Part shown: positions 34,518-45,000 of the stretch, one piece after another
How positions within the stretch are numbered: the stretch's first letter is position 1
How the letters are laid out: each line of letters begins with the position of its first letter
Assembly: GCF_046254905.1 (NCBI RefSeq)
Contig: NZ_CP158016.1
Location: 1,364,001 to 1,428,000 of the forward strand
Source of the DNA: Pseudaeromonas aegiceratis
Lineage (GTDB): Bacteria > Pseudomonadota > Gammaproteobacteria > Enterobacterales > Aeromonadaceae
Reading direction: 5' to 3'
Length of the DNA stretch: 64,000 nucleotides
Notes under the pieces: model-generated
Told to the model about the DNA's origin: nothing
Seen by the model: the letters and a program-made list of their open reading frames with translations, nothing else
The model's database searches: none
Translations under genes and position numbers: made by a program

Positions 34518-35732
34518 ATGAGAAGAGCTGTTATTACCGGCATCGGTATCATCTCCAGCCTGGGTAACAACGTCGCCGAGGTTCTCGCCTCCCTGAAGGC
34601 AGGCAAGTCCGGCATCACCTACTCCGAGCAGTTCGAGCAGCTGAACCTGCGCTCCCGGGTATGGGGCAACATCAAACTGGATCCCAGCAGCCTGATCGAC
34701 CGCAAGGTGATGCGCTTCATGGGCGATGCGGCTGCCTACGCCTACCTCTCCATGCAGCAGGCCATCGCCGACTCTGGCCTGACCGATGATCAGGTGTCCA
34801 ATGAGCGTACCGGCCTGGTGACCGGCTCCGGCGGTGCCTCCTCCAAGAACCAGCTGGAAGCCTGTGACACCCTGCGGGACAAGGGCGTGCGCCGCATCGG
34901 CCCCTACATGGTGCCGCGGACCATGTCCTCCACTACCTCCGCCTGTCTGGCCACCCCCTTCAAGATCAAGGGCATCAACTACTCCATCAGCTCCGCCTGT
35001 GCCACCTCCTCCCACTGTATCGGCCATGCGGTCGAGCAGATCCAGCTGGGCAAGCAGGACGTGGTGTTCGCCGGTGGCGGTGAAGAGCTGGACTGGACCA
35101 TGGCCTGTCTGTTCGACGCCATGGGTGCCCTGTCCACCAAGTACAACGAGCACCCCGAGCTGGCTTCCCGTACCTATGACGCCAACCGTGACGGCTTCGT
35201 CATCGCCGGTGGCGGCGGTATCGTGGTGGTGGAAGAGCTGGAACATGCCCTGGCCCGTGGTGCCAAGATCTACGCCGAGATCACCGGCTACGGTGCCACC
35301 TCCGACGGGTATGACATGGTGGCGCCCTCCGGTGAGGGTGCGGCGCGCTGCATGCGTCAGGCCATGGCGACCGTCGAAGGCCCCATCGACTACCTGAACA
35401 CCCACGGCACCTCCACCCCCGTGGGTGACGTGCAGGAACTCAAGGCCATCCGCGAAGTGTTTGGTGACAAGGCGCCCAAGCTCTCCGCCACCAAGGCCAT
35501 GAGCGGTCACTCCCTGGGTGCTGCCGGTGTGCACGAGGCCATCTACTCCCTGCTGATGATGGAACACGGCTTCATTGCCCCCAGCATCAACATCGATGAG
35601 CTGGATGCCGAAGCCGCTGGTCTGCCCATCGTCACCGCCTATGAAGAGGCCGAGCTCAACACCGTCATGTCCAACAGCTTCGGCTTTGGCGGCACCAACG
35701 CCACCCTGGTGATGAGCAAGTACAAGGGCTAA
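34518..35732 (+). CDS. fabB: 3-oxoacyl-ACP synthase I (beta-ketoacyl-ACP synthase I)
   Basis: Condensing enzyme of type II fatty acid synthesis, required for unsaturated fatty acids. 404 aa (E. coli 406). Active-site Cys161 in SISSACATSSHCIGH; the two catalytic histidines lie in NTHGTSTPVGD and ATKAMSGHSLGAAG, and the C-terminal NSFGFGGTNATLV glycine loop is intact. A GACCAGTT element (34445-34452) in the promoter resembles half a FadR operator. A bidirectional terminator separates it from the convergent ACP gene. Confidence 0.97.
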   Translation: MRRAVITGIGIISSLGNNVAEVLASLKAGKSGITYSEQFEQLNLRSRVWGNIKLDPSSLIDRKVMRFMGDAAAYAYLSMQQAIADSGLTDDQVSNERTGLVTGSGGASSKNQLEACDTLRDKGVRRIGPYMVPRTMSSTTSACLATPFKIKGINYSISSACATSSHCIGHAVEQIQLGKQDVVFAGGGEELDWTMACLFDAMGALSTKYNEHPELASRTYDANRDGFVIAGGGGIVVVEELEHALARGAKIYAEITGYGATSDGYDMVAPSGEGAARCMRQAMATVEGPIDYLNTHGTSTPVGDVQELKAIREVFGDKAPKLSATKAMSGHSLGAAGVHEAIYSLLMMEHGFIAPSINIDELDAEAAGLPIVTAYEEAELNTVMSNSFGFGGTNATLVMSKYKG

Positions 35733-35753
35733 GCCGACTTCCTGCTTTGTCCG

Positions 35754-35784
35754 AAAAAAGGGGCCTGATGGCCCCTTTTGTTTT
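35754..35784. terminator. Bidirectional terminator between fabB and the ACP gene
   Basis: AAAAGGGGCC-TGAT-GGCCCCTTTT with T-rich 3' ends on both strands (six A precede it on the plus strand). Confidence 0.92.
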
Positions 35785-35790
35785 GTGTGC

Positions 35791-36033
35791 TTATCGGGGC
35801 TGGCTCAGGTAACTGGCAAAGCCCTGCAGGGTGAGGATCTTTGGATAATCCGCCTCGGGAATGATGCACTGGGTCTGCTTGCTCACCGCGGCCACCAGGC
35901 GCAGGAAGTCCATGGAGTCGAGATCGGCGGCATCCCGCAGATCTTCGTTTAAGGGCAGCTCGCTGCCCATCAGCTCAGGGGCGATGCGATACAGCTCGGT
36001 CTGGATCAGGGTTTGGGCATCACTTGTGTCCAT
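35791..36033 (-). CDS. Acyl carrier protein of the Acs/2-oxoacid dehydrogenase operon
   Basis: 80-aa acidic phosphopantetheine-binding protein. The prosthetic-group serine is S40 in ADLDSMDFLRLV (D-S-M where housekeeping AcpP has D-S-L). It is not the AcpP of fatty acid synthesis: sequence differs widely and the context is not fabD/fabG/fabF. It overlaps the E2 gene by 28 bp, so is translated from the same mRNA as E2. It probably carries the acyl group formed or used by the dehydrogenase or the acyl-CoA synthetase encoded upstream; this is inference. Confidence 0.88.
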   Translation of the reverse strand: MDTSDAQTLIQTELYRIAPELMGSELPLNEDLRDAADLDSMDFLRLVAAVSKQTQCIIPEADYPKILTLQGFASYLSQPR

Positions 36034-37250
36034 AAGGCCTCCGGTTGTTGTAACAGCTTGTCCAGCTCGTGCAGGAAGAGGGCGCCCTGATGGCCGTCAC
36101 TCACTCGGTGATCGGCGCTCAGGCTGATGGTCATGACAGGTGCCACCGTGAGCTGACCGTCTTGTATCCAGGGCGCCTGGCGGGGCCGCCCCAGCCCCAG
36201 AATGGCCACCTGGGGCGGGTAGATGACCCCCAGCAGGCGATCGGCCCCCCGCTCACCCAGGCTGCTGACGGTACAGGTGGCGCCATTGAGTTCCGAATGG
36301 CGCAGATTGCCGTGCCGGGCCTTGTCCACCAGGCGGTTGAGCCACGCCATCATGCCGGGGGCGTCCAACTGCTGGGCCTGGGGGATCACCGGCATCAGCA
36401 GGCCGCCACCCCGCAGGCTGATGGCATTGGCCAGGTTAACCTCCTGGCGGCCCTGATACTGGTCATCACGCCAGCTGCCGTTGAGTTCGGGATGGCGGCT
36501 CAGGGTGCGGGCGATGGCGCACAGCAGGGGGGCGGCCAGCAGCAGGCGATCCTCCACCCCCCGCTGGGTGTTGTCGGCACCCAGCCGGGTCTGCAGCGCG
36601 TGCAGGCAGACATCCAGGCTCAGGTAGTAGTGGGGGATCTCCTTTTTCGAGCGACTGACGGTGGCGCTGATGGCGGCGCGCATGGCCGCCATATCCAGCC
36701 CGCCGGTGGCCGCCGCGGGGGCGGCGGTGAGGGGGTGAACCGATTTGGCCTGAGCCTCGGTTTGGCTGACTTCGATATCCCGCAGGATGATGGCCCCGTC
36801 TGGCCCGCTGCCGCGAACGCCGGCCAGGGGGATGCCCTGCGCCTTTGCCAAGGCCCGGGCGGCTGGGCTGGCGGGCAGGAAGCCAGGGCTCCGCAGGGGG
36901 GCGCCCGGCGCCGGGGCGGCGGCCTCGGCATGGGCCGGCAGCGCCTCGGGCTGGGGAGGGACCTGGGCTGTGGCTGCCGAGCCGTCTTCCTCCTGCACCG
37001 GACTCGGTGCCTCGGCGGGGTCCCGCAGCCTGAGTATGGGGGTGCCGACCTTGGCGGTCTGCCCCAGCCCCAGCAGGCAGGCATCCACTATGCCTTCTTC
37101 GAACAGGTCCAGCTCTATGGCTCCCTTATTGGTTTCGATCACCGCCACCACCTGGCCACGGCTGAGTTTATCGCCGGGTTTCACCTGCCATTCGATCAGG
37201 GTGCCTTCGGCCATGTCGGCGCCAAAGGAGGGCATGGGGATGGTTTTCAT
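36006..37250 (-). CDS. 2-oxoacid dehydrogenase complex E2 (dihydrolipoamide acyltransferase)
   Basis: 414 aa. One N-terminal lipoyl domain with the lipoylated lysine K42 in VIETNKGAIELD, an Ala/Pro linker, a peripheral-subunit-binding domain (about 125-160, ASPAARALAKAQGIPLAGVRG), and a catalytic acyltransferase domain with the H380/D384 pair in SADHRVSDG. ATG with GGAGGGACG upstream; it overlaps the E1 beta stop (ATGA). A single lipoyl domain resembles BkdB/AcoC-type rather than E. coli AceF (three). No E3 gene is adjacent, so it presumably borrows the genomic lipoamide dehydrogenase or does not need it. Confidence 0.88.
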   Translation of the reverse strand: MKTIPMPSFGADMAEGTLIEWQVKPGDKLSRGQVVAVIETNKGAIELDLFEEGIVDACLLGLGQTAKVGTPILRLRDPAEAPSPVQEEDGSAATAQVPPQPEALPAHAEAAAPAPGAPLRSPGFLPASPAARALAKAQGIPLAGVRGSGPDGAIILRDIEVSQTEAQAKSVHPLTAAPAAATGGLDMAAMRAAISATVSRSKKEIPHYYLSLDVCLHALQTRLGADNTQRGVEDRLLLAAPLLCAIARTLSRHPELNGSWRDDQYQGRQEVNLANAISLRGGGLLMPVIPQAQQLDAPGMMAWLNRLVDKARHGNLRHSELNGATCTVSSLGERGADRLLGVIYPPQVAILGLGRPRQAPWIQDGQLTVAPVMTISLSADHRVSDGHQGALFLHELDKLLQQPEALWTQVMPKP

Positions 37251-38239
37251 CGTCCCTCCATCAGCGCCCGGGCGGCGGCCATGATGCGCTCCACCGATGG
37301 CAGGGCGGCCTGCTCCAGATGGGCGGGGTAGGGGATGGGGACCTCGGCGCTGCACACCCGGGCCACGGGGGCATCCAGCAGCCAGAAACCCTCCTCGGCA
37401 ACAAACGCGGCAATCTCGGCACTCATGCCCCCCTGCTTCCAGGCTTCATCGACGATCAGCGCCTTGTGGGTCTTGGTCAGGGAGGCCAGCAGGCTGGGTT
37501 TGTCCAAGGGCCGCAGGCAGCGCAGATCCACCACCTCAACCTCTATGCCCTCCTCGGCCAGGCGTTCCGCTGCCGCCAACGCCTTGGGCAGGTTGCCCCC
37601 CCAGGTGAACAGGCTGAGGGCTTGCCCTGGCCGGCGCACCAGGGCCTGGGTCATGGGCGCCGCGGGGGCGGCGGCAAGGGGCTCCTGGCGGTTATAGAGC
37701 ATCACATGCTCAAACAGGATCACGGGGTCGGGATCCGCCAGGGCCTGGCCCAGCATGTAGCGGGCATCGGTGACGGTGGCGGGGCAGAGTACCTTGATCC
37801 CCGGGATATGGGCGTACCAGCCCTCAAAGCTGTGGCTGTGCTGGGCGGCCAGCTGGCGGCCGGCACCACAGGCCATGCGGATCACCAGGGGCACCGAGAC
37901 CTGACCGCCGGACATGTGGCGCAAGGTGGCGGCATTGTTGACGATCTGATCCAGCGCCAGCAGGCTGAAGTTCACCGTCATCACCTCGACGATGGGCCGC
38001 ATGCCGCCCAAGGCGGCGCCGATGCCGGCCCCGACGAAGCCCGATTCGGACAGCGGGGTGTCCAGGATGCGCTGTGGGCCGAACTCGTCCAGCAGGCCCT
38101 TGCTCACCGCATAGCAGCCGCCGTAATGGCCCACGTCCTCGCCCATCAGGAACACCCGCTCGTCCTGCTGCAGGGCCTCCCGCAGGGCGGCCTTGATGGC
38201 ATCCCGATAGGTCATCTCGGGGAGGCTTGACTCATTCAT
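37247..38239 (-). CDS. 2-oxoacid dehydrogenase E1 component, beta subunit
   Basis: 330 aa, transketolase-fold half of a heterotetrameric E1. MTYRDAIKAALREALQQDERVFLMGEDVG at the N-terminus is characteristic; ILDTPLSESGFVGAGIGAALGG and AAQHSHSFEGWYAHIPGIKVLCPATV are the ThDP-site segments, with VVDLRCLRPLDKPSLL in the C-terminal domain. Start ATG has GGAGGAG upstream and overlaps the E1 alpha stop by 8 bp. Substrate (pyruvate, branched-chain oxoacid or acetoin) cannot be read from the sequence. Confidence 0.92.
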   Translation of the reverse strand: MNESSLPEMTYRDAIKAALREALQQDERVFLMGEDVGHYGGCYAVSKGLLDEFGPQRILDTPLSESGFVGAGIGAALGGMRPIVEVMTVNFSLLALDQIVNNAATLRHMSGGQVSVPLVIRMACGAGRQLAAQHSHSFEGWYAHIPGIKVLCPATVTDARYMLGQALADPDPVILFEHVMLYNRQEPLAAAPAAPMTQALVRRPGQALSLFTWGGNLPKALAAAERLAEEGIEVEVVDLRCLRPLDKPSLLASLTKTHKALIVDEAWKQGGMSAEIAAFVAEEGFWLLDAPVARVCSAEVPIPYPAHLEQAALPSVERIMAAARALMEGR

Positions 38240-39211
38240 GGGACTCCTCCGTGATGAGGTGGTGCAGCAGGGTCTCGGTGGGTTCCAGTGGCGCCGCCTC
38301 GGCAAAGGCCACGGCGGCGTCGATTTCGCTCTCCACCTGCTGCTCCAGGGCGGTCAGCTGGTGGGGGTCCAGCTGGTGGTTGGCCTGCAGCCAGTGGCTC
38401 ATCTGCTCTATGGGGCAGCGGGCCTTCCAGGCCTCGATCTCGCTGGATTGGCGGTAGAGCTGGGCATCGAACATGGAGTGGCCGCGAAAGCGGTAGGTCT
38501 GGCATTCGATAAACTGGGGACCGCCGCCGGCGCGGATGGCTTCGCAGGCGGCCTGGGCGGCGCTCAGCACGGCCACCACATTCATGCCATCCACCGCCTG
38601 GGCCTCAATGCCATAGGCGGCGACCCGCTGGGCCAACTGGGCATTCCCCATCTCGAATTCCAGGGCCGTGCCCATGGCATAGCGGTTGTTCTCGCAGACA
38701 AACAAGATGGGCAGCTGCCACAGGGCGGCCAGGTTGAGGCTCTCGTGAAACTCGCCCTCGCTGGTGGCGCCGTCGCCGAAGAAACAGGCGGTGATCGGGC
38801 GGCGCCCCTGCATCTTGTCCGCCAGGGCCAGCCCCACCGCCAGGGGCAGGCCGCCGGCGACGATGGCGTTGCCGCCATAGAAGCGGTGGGCCACGTCAAA
38901 CAGGTGCATGGAGCCGCCGCGGCCGCCACTGCAGCCGCTCTGCCGGCCGAACAGCTCGGCCATGATGGCGTTCATGCTCACGCCACGGGCCAGGGCATGG
39001 CCGTGTTCCCGGTAGGTGGAGAGCAGGGCATCGGTTGGGGTCAGGGCCTGGATCACCCCCACCGCCACCGCCTCCTCGCCGTTGTACAGGTGCAGGAAGC
39101 CGCGGATCTTCTCCTGCTGGTACAGCTCGGCACAGCGCTCCTCGAAGCGGCGGATCCGCAGCATCTGGTAGAGCAGCTGCTGCAGCTGCTCCGGGTTCAG
39201 GTGTGGTTTGT

Positions 39212-39215
<4 letters not shown>
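38232..39215 (-). CDS. 2-oxoacid dehydrogenase E1 component, alpha subunit
   Basis: 327 aa. Thiamine diphosphate-binding motif GDGATSEGEFHESLN (147-161), with the PDH/acetoin-type RGGSMHLFD and YGGNAIVAGGLPLAVGLALA before it, and RFRGHSMFD near the C-terminal side. Compact size (no long N-terminal extension) is typical of PdhA/AcoA-like proteins. Its stop overlaps E1 beta; its start overlaps the acyl-CoA synthetase stop by 4 bp, so five genes are translationally coupled. Confidence 0.92.
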
Positions 39216-40966
<1,751 letters not shown>

Positions 40967-41029
40967 CTGGGGCCTCCGGTGGCGTGAACACCTACCAGAA
41001 GCCTAGACCAAGCCGCGCCCCTGCGGCAG

Positions 41030-41620
41030 CTAGTCGTGCTGGCTCATCTCATCCAGGGTCAGGGAGAAGCTGGCCATGAAGGTATCGAGAAAGTGGCGCA
41101 CCGCCGGGGTCATGCGCTCCTCGAGCATGGCCTCCAGCCGGCGCTTGGCCACGGTGAACTCGTGGTTGCCGGCGGCAAGCTCCTCCAGGCACTTGCTGTA
41201 GGCACACAGGGTGTCGGCGGCCTTCACCACGGCGGCGTGGGCCGCATCCTGGCTGGTGGAGTCCAGCAGGGGGCGGAAGTCGTCGACAAACTCCGCCGGC
41301 AGCATGGCCAGCAGCCGCTGCTCGGCCAGCTTCTCGATCTTCTTGTATTCGGTGGCCAGCGCCTGATTCTGGTACTTCACCGGGGTGGGCAGATCGCCGG
41401 TGAGGATCTCGCTGGCGTCGTGGTAGAGGGCCATCAGGGCAGCCCGCTCGGGATTGAGCTGGCCGGCGAAGTGGCGATTCTCGATCAGCGCCAGCATGTG
41501 GGCCACCATGGCCACCTGCAGGCTGTGTTCGCTGATGTTTTCACTCTGTACGTTGCGCATCAGGGGCCAGCGGTTGATGAGCTTCATCCGCGACAGCTGG
41601 GCGAAGAAATGACTGCTCAT
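41030..41620 (-). CDS. yfbR: 5'-deoxynucleotidase YfbR
   Basis: HD-domain phosphohydrolase that dephosphorylates deoxyribonucleoside 5'-monophosphates, part of dNTP homeostasis. 196 aa (E. coli 199). N-terminus SSHFFAQLSRMKLINRWPLMRN matches closely; the HD metal ligands lie in ISEHSLQVAMVAH and LYHDASEILTGDLPTP, and a later KAADTLCAY. The start ATG was chosen by homology; the in-frame extension upstream overlaps the lipoprotein gene. alaA-yfbR adjacency is as in E. coli, here with a small lipoprotein between. Confidence 0.94.
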   Translation of the reverse strand: MSSHFFAQLSRMKLINRWPLMRNVQSENISEHSLQVAMVAHMLALIENRHFAGQLNPERAALMALYHDASEILTGDLPTPVKYQNQALATEYKKIEKLAEQRLLAMLPAEFVDDFRPLLDSTSQDAAHAAVVKAADTLCAYSKCLEELAAGNHEFTVAKRRLEAMLEERMTPAVRHFLDTFMASFSLTLDEMSQHD

Positions 41621-41628
41621 GTTATGGC

Positions 41629-41946
41629 TCACTCCACCAGTTGCCAGCCGTCGTCGGCCTTGGCCACCTTGAGCTGGCGGGTCTGCCGCTTGTCCCCCAC
41701 CAGGGGAATGCGGCTTTGCACGTCCACAGTGCACTGCCAGGCGCCGCCGGCCTTGTCACAGCCCAGCTTCTTCACCGACAGTATCTCTATCTTGCCGCTG
41801 TCTCCCATGACGGAGGTGGTGACGGCATTGGCGTCTTTGAGGTCGTGTTCCAGGGCGGCCTTGAGATCGGCCTCCGCCGGTTCACCGCAGGCGGTGAGCA
41901 GCAGCAGGGGCAGCAGCATGAGGCCGGCGCGCAGGGTCTGGTTCAT
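41629..41946 (-). CDS. Small outer-membrane-type lipoprotein, unknown function
   Basis: 105 aa. Signal peptide with lipobox LLTAC (acylated C20), followed by GEPAEADLKAALEHDLKD. Position +2 after the Cys is Gly, not Asp, so outer-membrane sorting is expected. The mature part (IEILSVKKLGCDKAGGAWQCTVDVQSRIP, in parts) has two cysteines that may form a disulfide; the pattern recalls small DUF4878-like or NTF2-like lipoproteins. AAGGAGACCCC precedes the ATG. yfbR follows after 8 bp. Confidence 0.85.
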   Translation of the reverse strand: MNQTLRAGLMLLPLLLLTACGEPAEADLKAALEHDLKDANAVTTSVMGDSGKIEILSVKKLGCDKAGGAWQCTVDVQSRIPLVGDKRQTRQLKVAKADDGWQLVE

Positions 41947-42011
41947 GGGGTCTCCTTGAGGGCATTGGCAGGTGGCTAGAGGCGCACCATAGCATTGGCC
42001 ATGGCGGCCTG

Positions 42012-42045
42012 GCAAAACGAAAAGGGGGCCTGATTGGCCCCCTTT
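42012..42045 (-). terminator. Terminator after alaA
   Basis: On the minus strand AAAGGGGGCC-AATCA-GGCCCCCTTTT; perfect 10-bp stem between alaA and the lipoprotein gene, so the latter needs its own promoter. Confidence 0.85.
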
Positions 42046-42058
42046 GCTGGCGGGTCGA

Positions 42059-43273
42059 TTACTGGTGGTAGTTCTTCAGGAAGCGACCCAGGCGACCCAT
42101 GGCATCCTCGAGGATCTCTTCTTGCGGCAGGAACACCAGGCGGAAGTGATCCGGGGCCGGCCAGTTGAAGCCGGTGCCTTGCACCACCAGCAGCTTCTCC
42201 TGCTGCAGCAGATCGAACACCATCTTCTGGTCGTCCTTGATGGGATACACCTTGGGGTCCAGGCGGGGGAACATGTACAGGGCGCCCCTGGGCTTGACGC
42301 AGGAGACCCCGGGGATCTGGTTGACCAGCTCCCAGGCCAGATCCCGCTGCTTGCGCAACCGGCCACCGGGACGGATCAGCTCGCTGACGCTCTGATAGCC
42401 CCCCAATGCGGTCTGGATGGCAAACTGCATGGGCACGTTGGCGCACAACCGCATGGAGGCCAGGATCTCCAGGCCGTCGATGTAGTCCCGGGCGAACTGC
42501 TTGGGGCCGCTGACCATCATCCAGCCCTGGCGGAAGCCGCAGGCACGATAGGCCTTGGACAGGCCGTTGAAGGTCACCACCAGCACATCGTCACACAGGG
42601 AGCAGACGCTGTGGTGGGCGATGTCGTCGTAGAGGATCTTGTCGTAAATTTCGTCGGCGAAGATGATGAGCTTGTGCTGACGGGCCAGCTCGATCACCTC
42701 CATCAGGAATTCGCTGCTGTAGACGGCGCCCGTGGGGTTGTTGGGGTTGATGAGCACGAGCCCCCGGGTGCGCGGGGTGATCTTCTTGCGCATGTCATCG
42801 AGATCCGGGTACCAGTCGGCCTGCTCGTCACAGATGTAATGCACAGGGTTGCCCCCGGACAGGGAGACGGCGGCGGTCCACAGCGGATAATCGGGCGCTG
42901 GCACCAGCATCTCGTCGCCGTTGTTCAGCAACGCCTGCATGGCCATGACGATGAGTTCGGAGGCGCCGTTGCCGATGTAGATGTCGTTGACATCGGCGTT
43001 GCGCAGCCCCTTCTGCTGGTAGTAGTGGGCGATGGCCTTGCGGGGGGCGAACAGCCCCTTGGAATCGCAATAGCCCTGGCCCTGGGACATGTTGACGATG
43101 ACGTCCTTGATCACCTCTTCGGGCGCATCAAAGCCGAAGGAGGCCAGGTTACCGATGTTGAGTTTGAGGATGCGATGACCTTCGTCTTCCAGGCGGCGGG
43201 CTTCCTTGTGCACCGGGCCGCGAATGTCGTAACAGACATTGTCCAGCTTGTGGGATTTCTCGATTGAATACAT
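42059..43273 (-). CDS. alaA: Glutamate-pyruvate aminotransferase
   Basis: PLP aminotransferase making alanine from pyruvate and glutamate. 404 aa (E. coli 405). N-terminus MYSIEKSHKLDNVCYDIRGPV is the AlaA/YfbQ signature; fold-type I motifs INPNNPTGAVY, IFADEIYDKILYD and the PLP lysine in VVTFNGLSKAYRACGFRQGW are present. The longer frame to 43321 is rejected because the family start is conserved. Confidence 0.95.
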   Translation of the reverse strand: MYSIEKSHKLDNVCYDIRGPVHKEARRLEDEGHRILKLNIGNLASFGFDAPEEVIKDVIVNMSQGQGYCDSKGLFAPRKAIAHYYQQKGLRNADVNDIYIGNGASELIVMAMQALLNNGDEMLVPAPDYPLWTAAVSLSGGNPVHYICDEQADWYPDLDDMRKKITPRTRGLVLINPNNPTGAVYSSEFLMEVIELARQHKLIIFADEIYDKILYDDIAHHSVCSLCDDVLVVTFNGLSKAYRACGFRQGWMMVSGPKQFARDYIDGLEILASMRLCANVPMQFAIQTALGGYQSVSELIRPGGRLRKQRDLAWELVNQIPGVSCVKPRGALYMFPRLDPKVYPIKDDQKMVFDLLQQEKLLVVQGTGFNWPAPDHFRLVFLPQEEILEDAMGRLGRFLKNYHQ

Positions 43274-43446
43274 CTGTGGGGGCGCCTTCTGCAATACCGC
43301 GGGCCGGCGGGGGCCGGCCAAGGCTCACTATTCTTCCCCTTCTTGGTGCGTAACACAACGGCTGTCACGGGCTTTTTCTTCCTGGGCCCTGATGGTGTCG
43401 CGGGGTTTTTGCAGCGATAGATGCTGATTTGGTCTTCCCGTTTGAA

Positions 43447-43484
43447 ACAAAAAACCGCATTGAGTCTCAAATGCGGTTTTTTGT
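43447..43484 (-). terminator. Long terminator after dacB
   Basis: A long stem with AAAAAACCGCATTGAG and CTCAAATGCGGTTTTTT arms (one bulge), T-rich on both strands, so it can also stop transcription in the other direction. Confidence 0.88.
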
Positions 43485-43520
43485 GTAAATGGCCGGCTGG
43501 GCGGCTGGCGGGAGCTGCTG

Positions 43521-44975
43521 CTAGTCGGTGATCTGCACCGGCTGCTCCTTGTAGATCTGCTCCAGCACGGCGCGCTCGAACGGGTAGTGGGGCGAGCTGA
43601 TGCGGTGGGCCTTCAGGGCCTGGCGCACCTTGGGGGGGAAGGTGAGGCCGTTGACCATCAGCACGAAGGCCTTGCGCTTGCCGCTGGCGGTGGTGATAAA
43701 GCCCGCCAGGTTGGAGACGTTCTGCAGGGTGCCGGTCTTGGCGGTGACGTTTTTGAGCAGCGGCGGACGCTGCACGCTGCCCCGGGAGCCCAGGGTGCCG
43801 CTCATGCCGGCCACCGGCAGCAGGCCTATGATGCCCAGCTCGTCATCGTGCAGCGCCATGTAATCGAGCACCTTCAGCATCTGGTTGGGGGTGATGAGGT
43901 TATGGGCCGACAGGCCGGAGCCATCGGCCAGCAGGGCGGAGCCCAGATCGATGCCGGCCTTGTTCTTGAGGATGAGGCGCACCGCCTCGGCCCCGGTGGC
44001 GTAACTGGCCGGCCGGTTCAGGTAGAGGTGGCCCAGGGCGCGGGAGATGGCATCGGCGTACAGGTTGTCGGATTTCTTCAGCATCCGGTCCATCAGCTTA
44101 TACAGAGGCGCCGAGGGCAGGTGGGCGATCTCCTCCAGGTTGGCGGGGGCATGGCGCACCGCCTTGACCTGGCCGGTGAGGCTGAGGCCGGCTCGGGCCA
44201 GGGCCCAGGCCGACAGGGATTCCCCCCAGGCGGTGGGATCCTGGATGGCAAACGACAGGGGCCAGGGCTTGCCCTTCTGCTCCGGCGGGATGCAGCCGGT
44301 GAGGTGGTAGTTGTTGCCTGTGTTCATGTCCACCCGCAGCTCGCAGCCGGCGTAGTACTCCTTGAGGGGCACCACCTTGGCTTCGCTGGTCACCTGTATG
44401 GGTTGGCCCACCGGCACCTTGGGCTGGGCTGTCTCGCCTATCTGGTTGGCTTCGAGCTGGGCGTAGACACAGTTGCGATCCACGATCACCGCCGAGGCCG
44501 GGGCGGTGAAGCAGATGGAGAGATCGTTCCAGGACCAGCCGTTGCCGCGGTCGTAGCCGGCGTAGTGGCCGGTATCCAGCAGCAGATCCCCCTGGATCTG
44601 GCTGACTCCCTGCTGTTTGAGATAGGCCAGCAGGTTGACCAGGGCCTGGCGGGTCAGATCCGGCGCGCCGTTGAATTCCAGCACCAGATCCCCCTGCAGC
44701 ACACCGGTCTGCTTGGCCTGGGCCAGGGCGCCGGTGGGGGCCAGCAGGCGGGTCTTGAAGCGCCACTCCTTGCCCAGGTACAGGGAGGCCGCCAGGGCGG
44801 TGAGCACCTTCTGGGTCGAGGCGGGGATCATGAAGGCATCGGCATGGATCCCCTGGCTGCCGGCCTGGCCGGGTTCGTTGTAGGCCAGGGCGACCCGGGC
44901 GCCAGTGGGGGCCTGGATGGAGGCCTGGGCCAGCAGGGGGAGGGCACACAGGCCCAGCAGTACTTTTTTCAGCAT
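43521..44975 (-). CDS. dacB: Penicillin-binding protein 4 (D-alanyl-D-alanine carboxypeptidase/endopeptidase)
   Basis: Periplasmic class C PBP that trims and cleaves peptidoglycan crosslinks. 484 aa. Signal peptide 1-18 (KVLLGLCALPLLAQA). Active-site motifs: S53-x-x-K56 in PASTQKVL, SDN in KKSDNLYADA, KTG in VTAKTGTLQN. The domain insert between SxxK and SxN is characteristic of DacB. ATG MLKKVLLG has AAGG 9 nt upstream; the longer frame overlaps radD. radD lies 25 bp upstream on the same strand, so they are probably co-transcribed. Confidence 0.95.
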   Translation of the reverse strand: MLKKVLLGLCALPLLAQASIQAPTGARVALAYNEPGQAGSQGIHADAFMIPASTQKVLTALAASLYLGKEWRFKTRLLAPTGALAQAKQTGVLQGDLVLEFNGAPDLTRQALVNLLAYLKQQGVSQIQGDLLLDTGHYAGYDRGNGWSWNDLSICFTAPASAVIVDRNCVYAQLEANQIGETAQPKVPVGQPIQVTSEAKVVPLKEYYAGCELRVDMNTGNNYHLTGCIPPEQKGKPWPLSFAIQDPTAWGESLSAWALARAGLSLTGQVKAVRHAPANLEEIAHLPSAPLYKLMDRMLKKSDNLYADAISRALGHLYLNRPASYATGAEAVRLILKNKAGIDLGSALLADGSGLSAHNLITPNQMLKVLDYMALHDDELGIIGLLPVAGMSGTLGSRGSVQRPPLLKNVTAKTGTLQNVSNLAGFITTASGKRKAFVLMVNGLTFPPKVRQALKAHRISSPHYPFERAVLEQIYKEQPVQITD

Positions 44976-45000
44976 GATAGTTACCTTGAATGCGGCCTTC

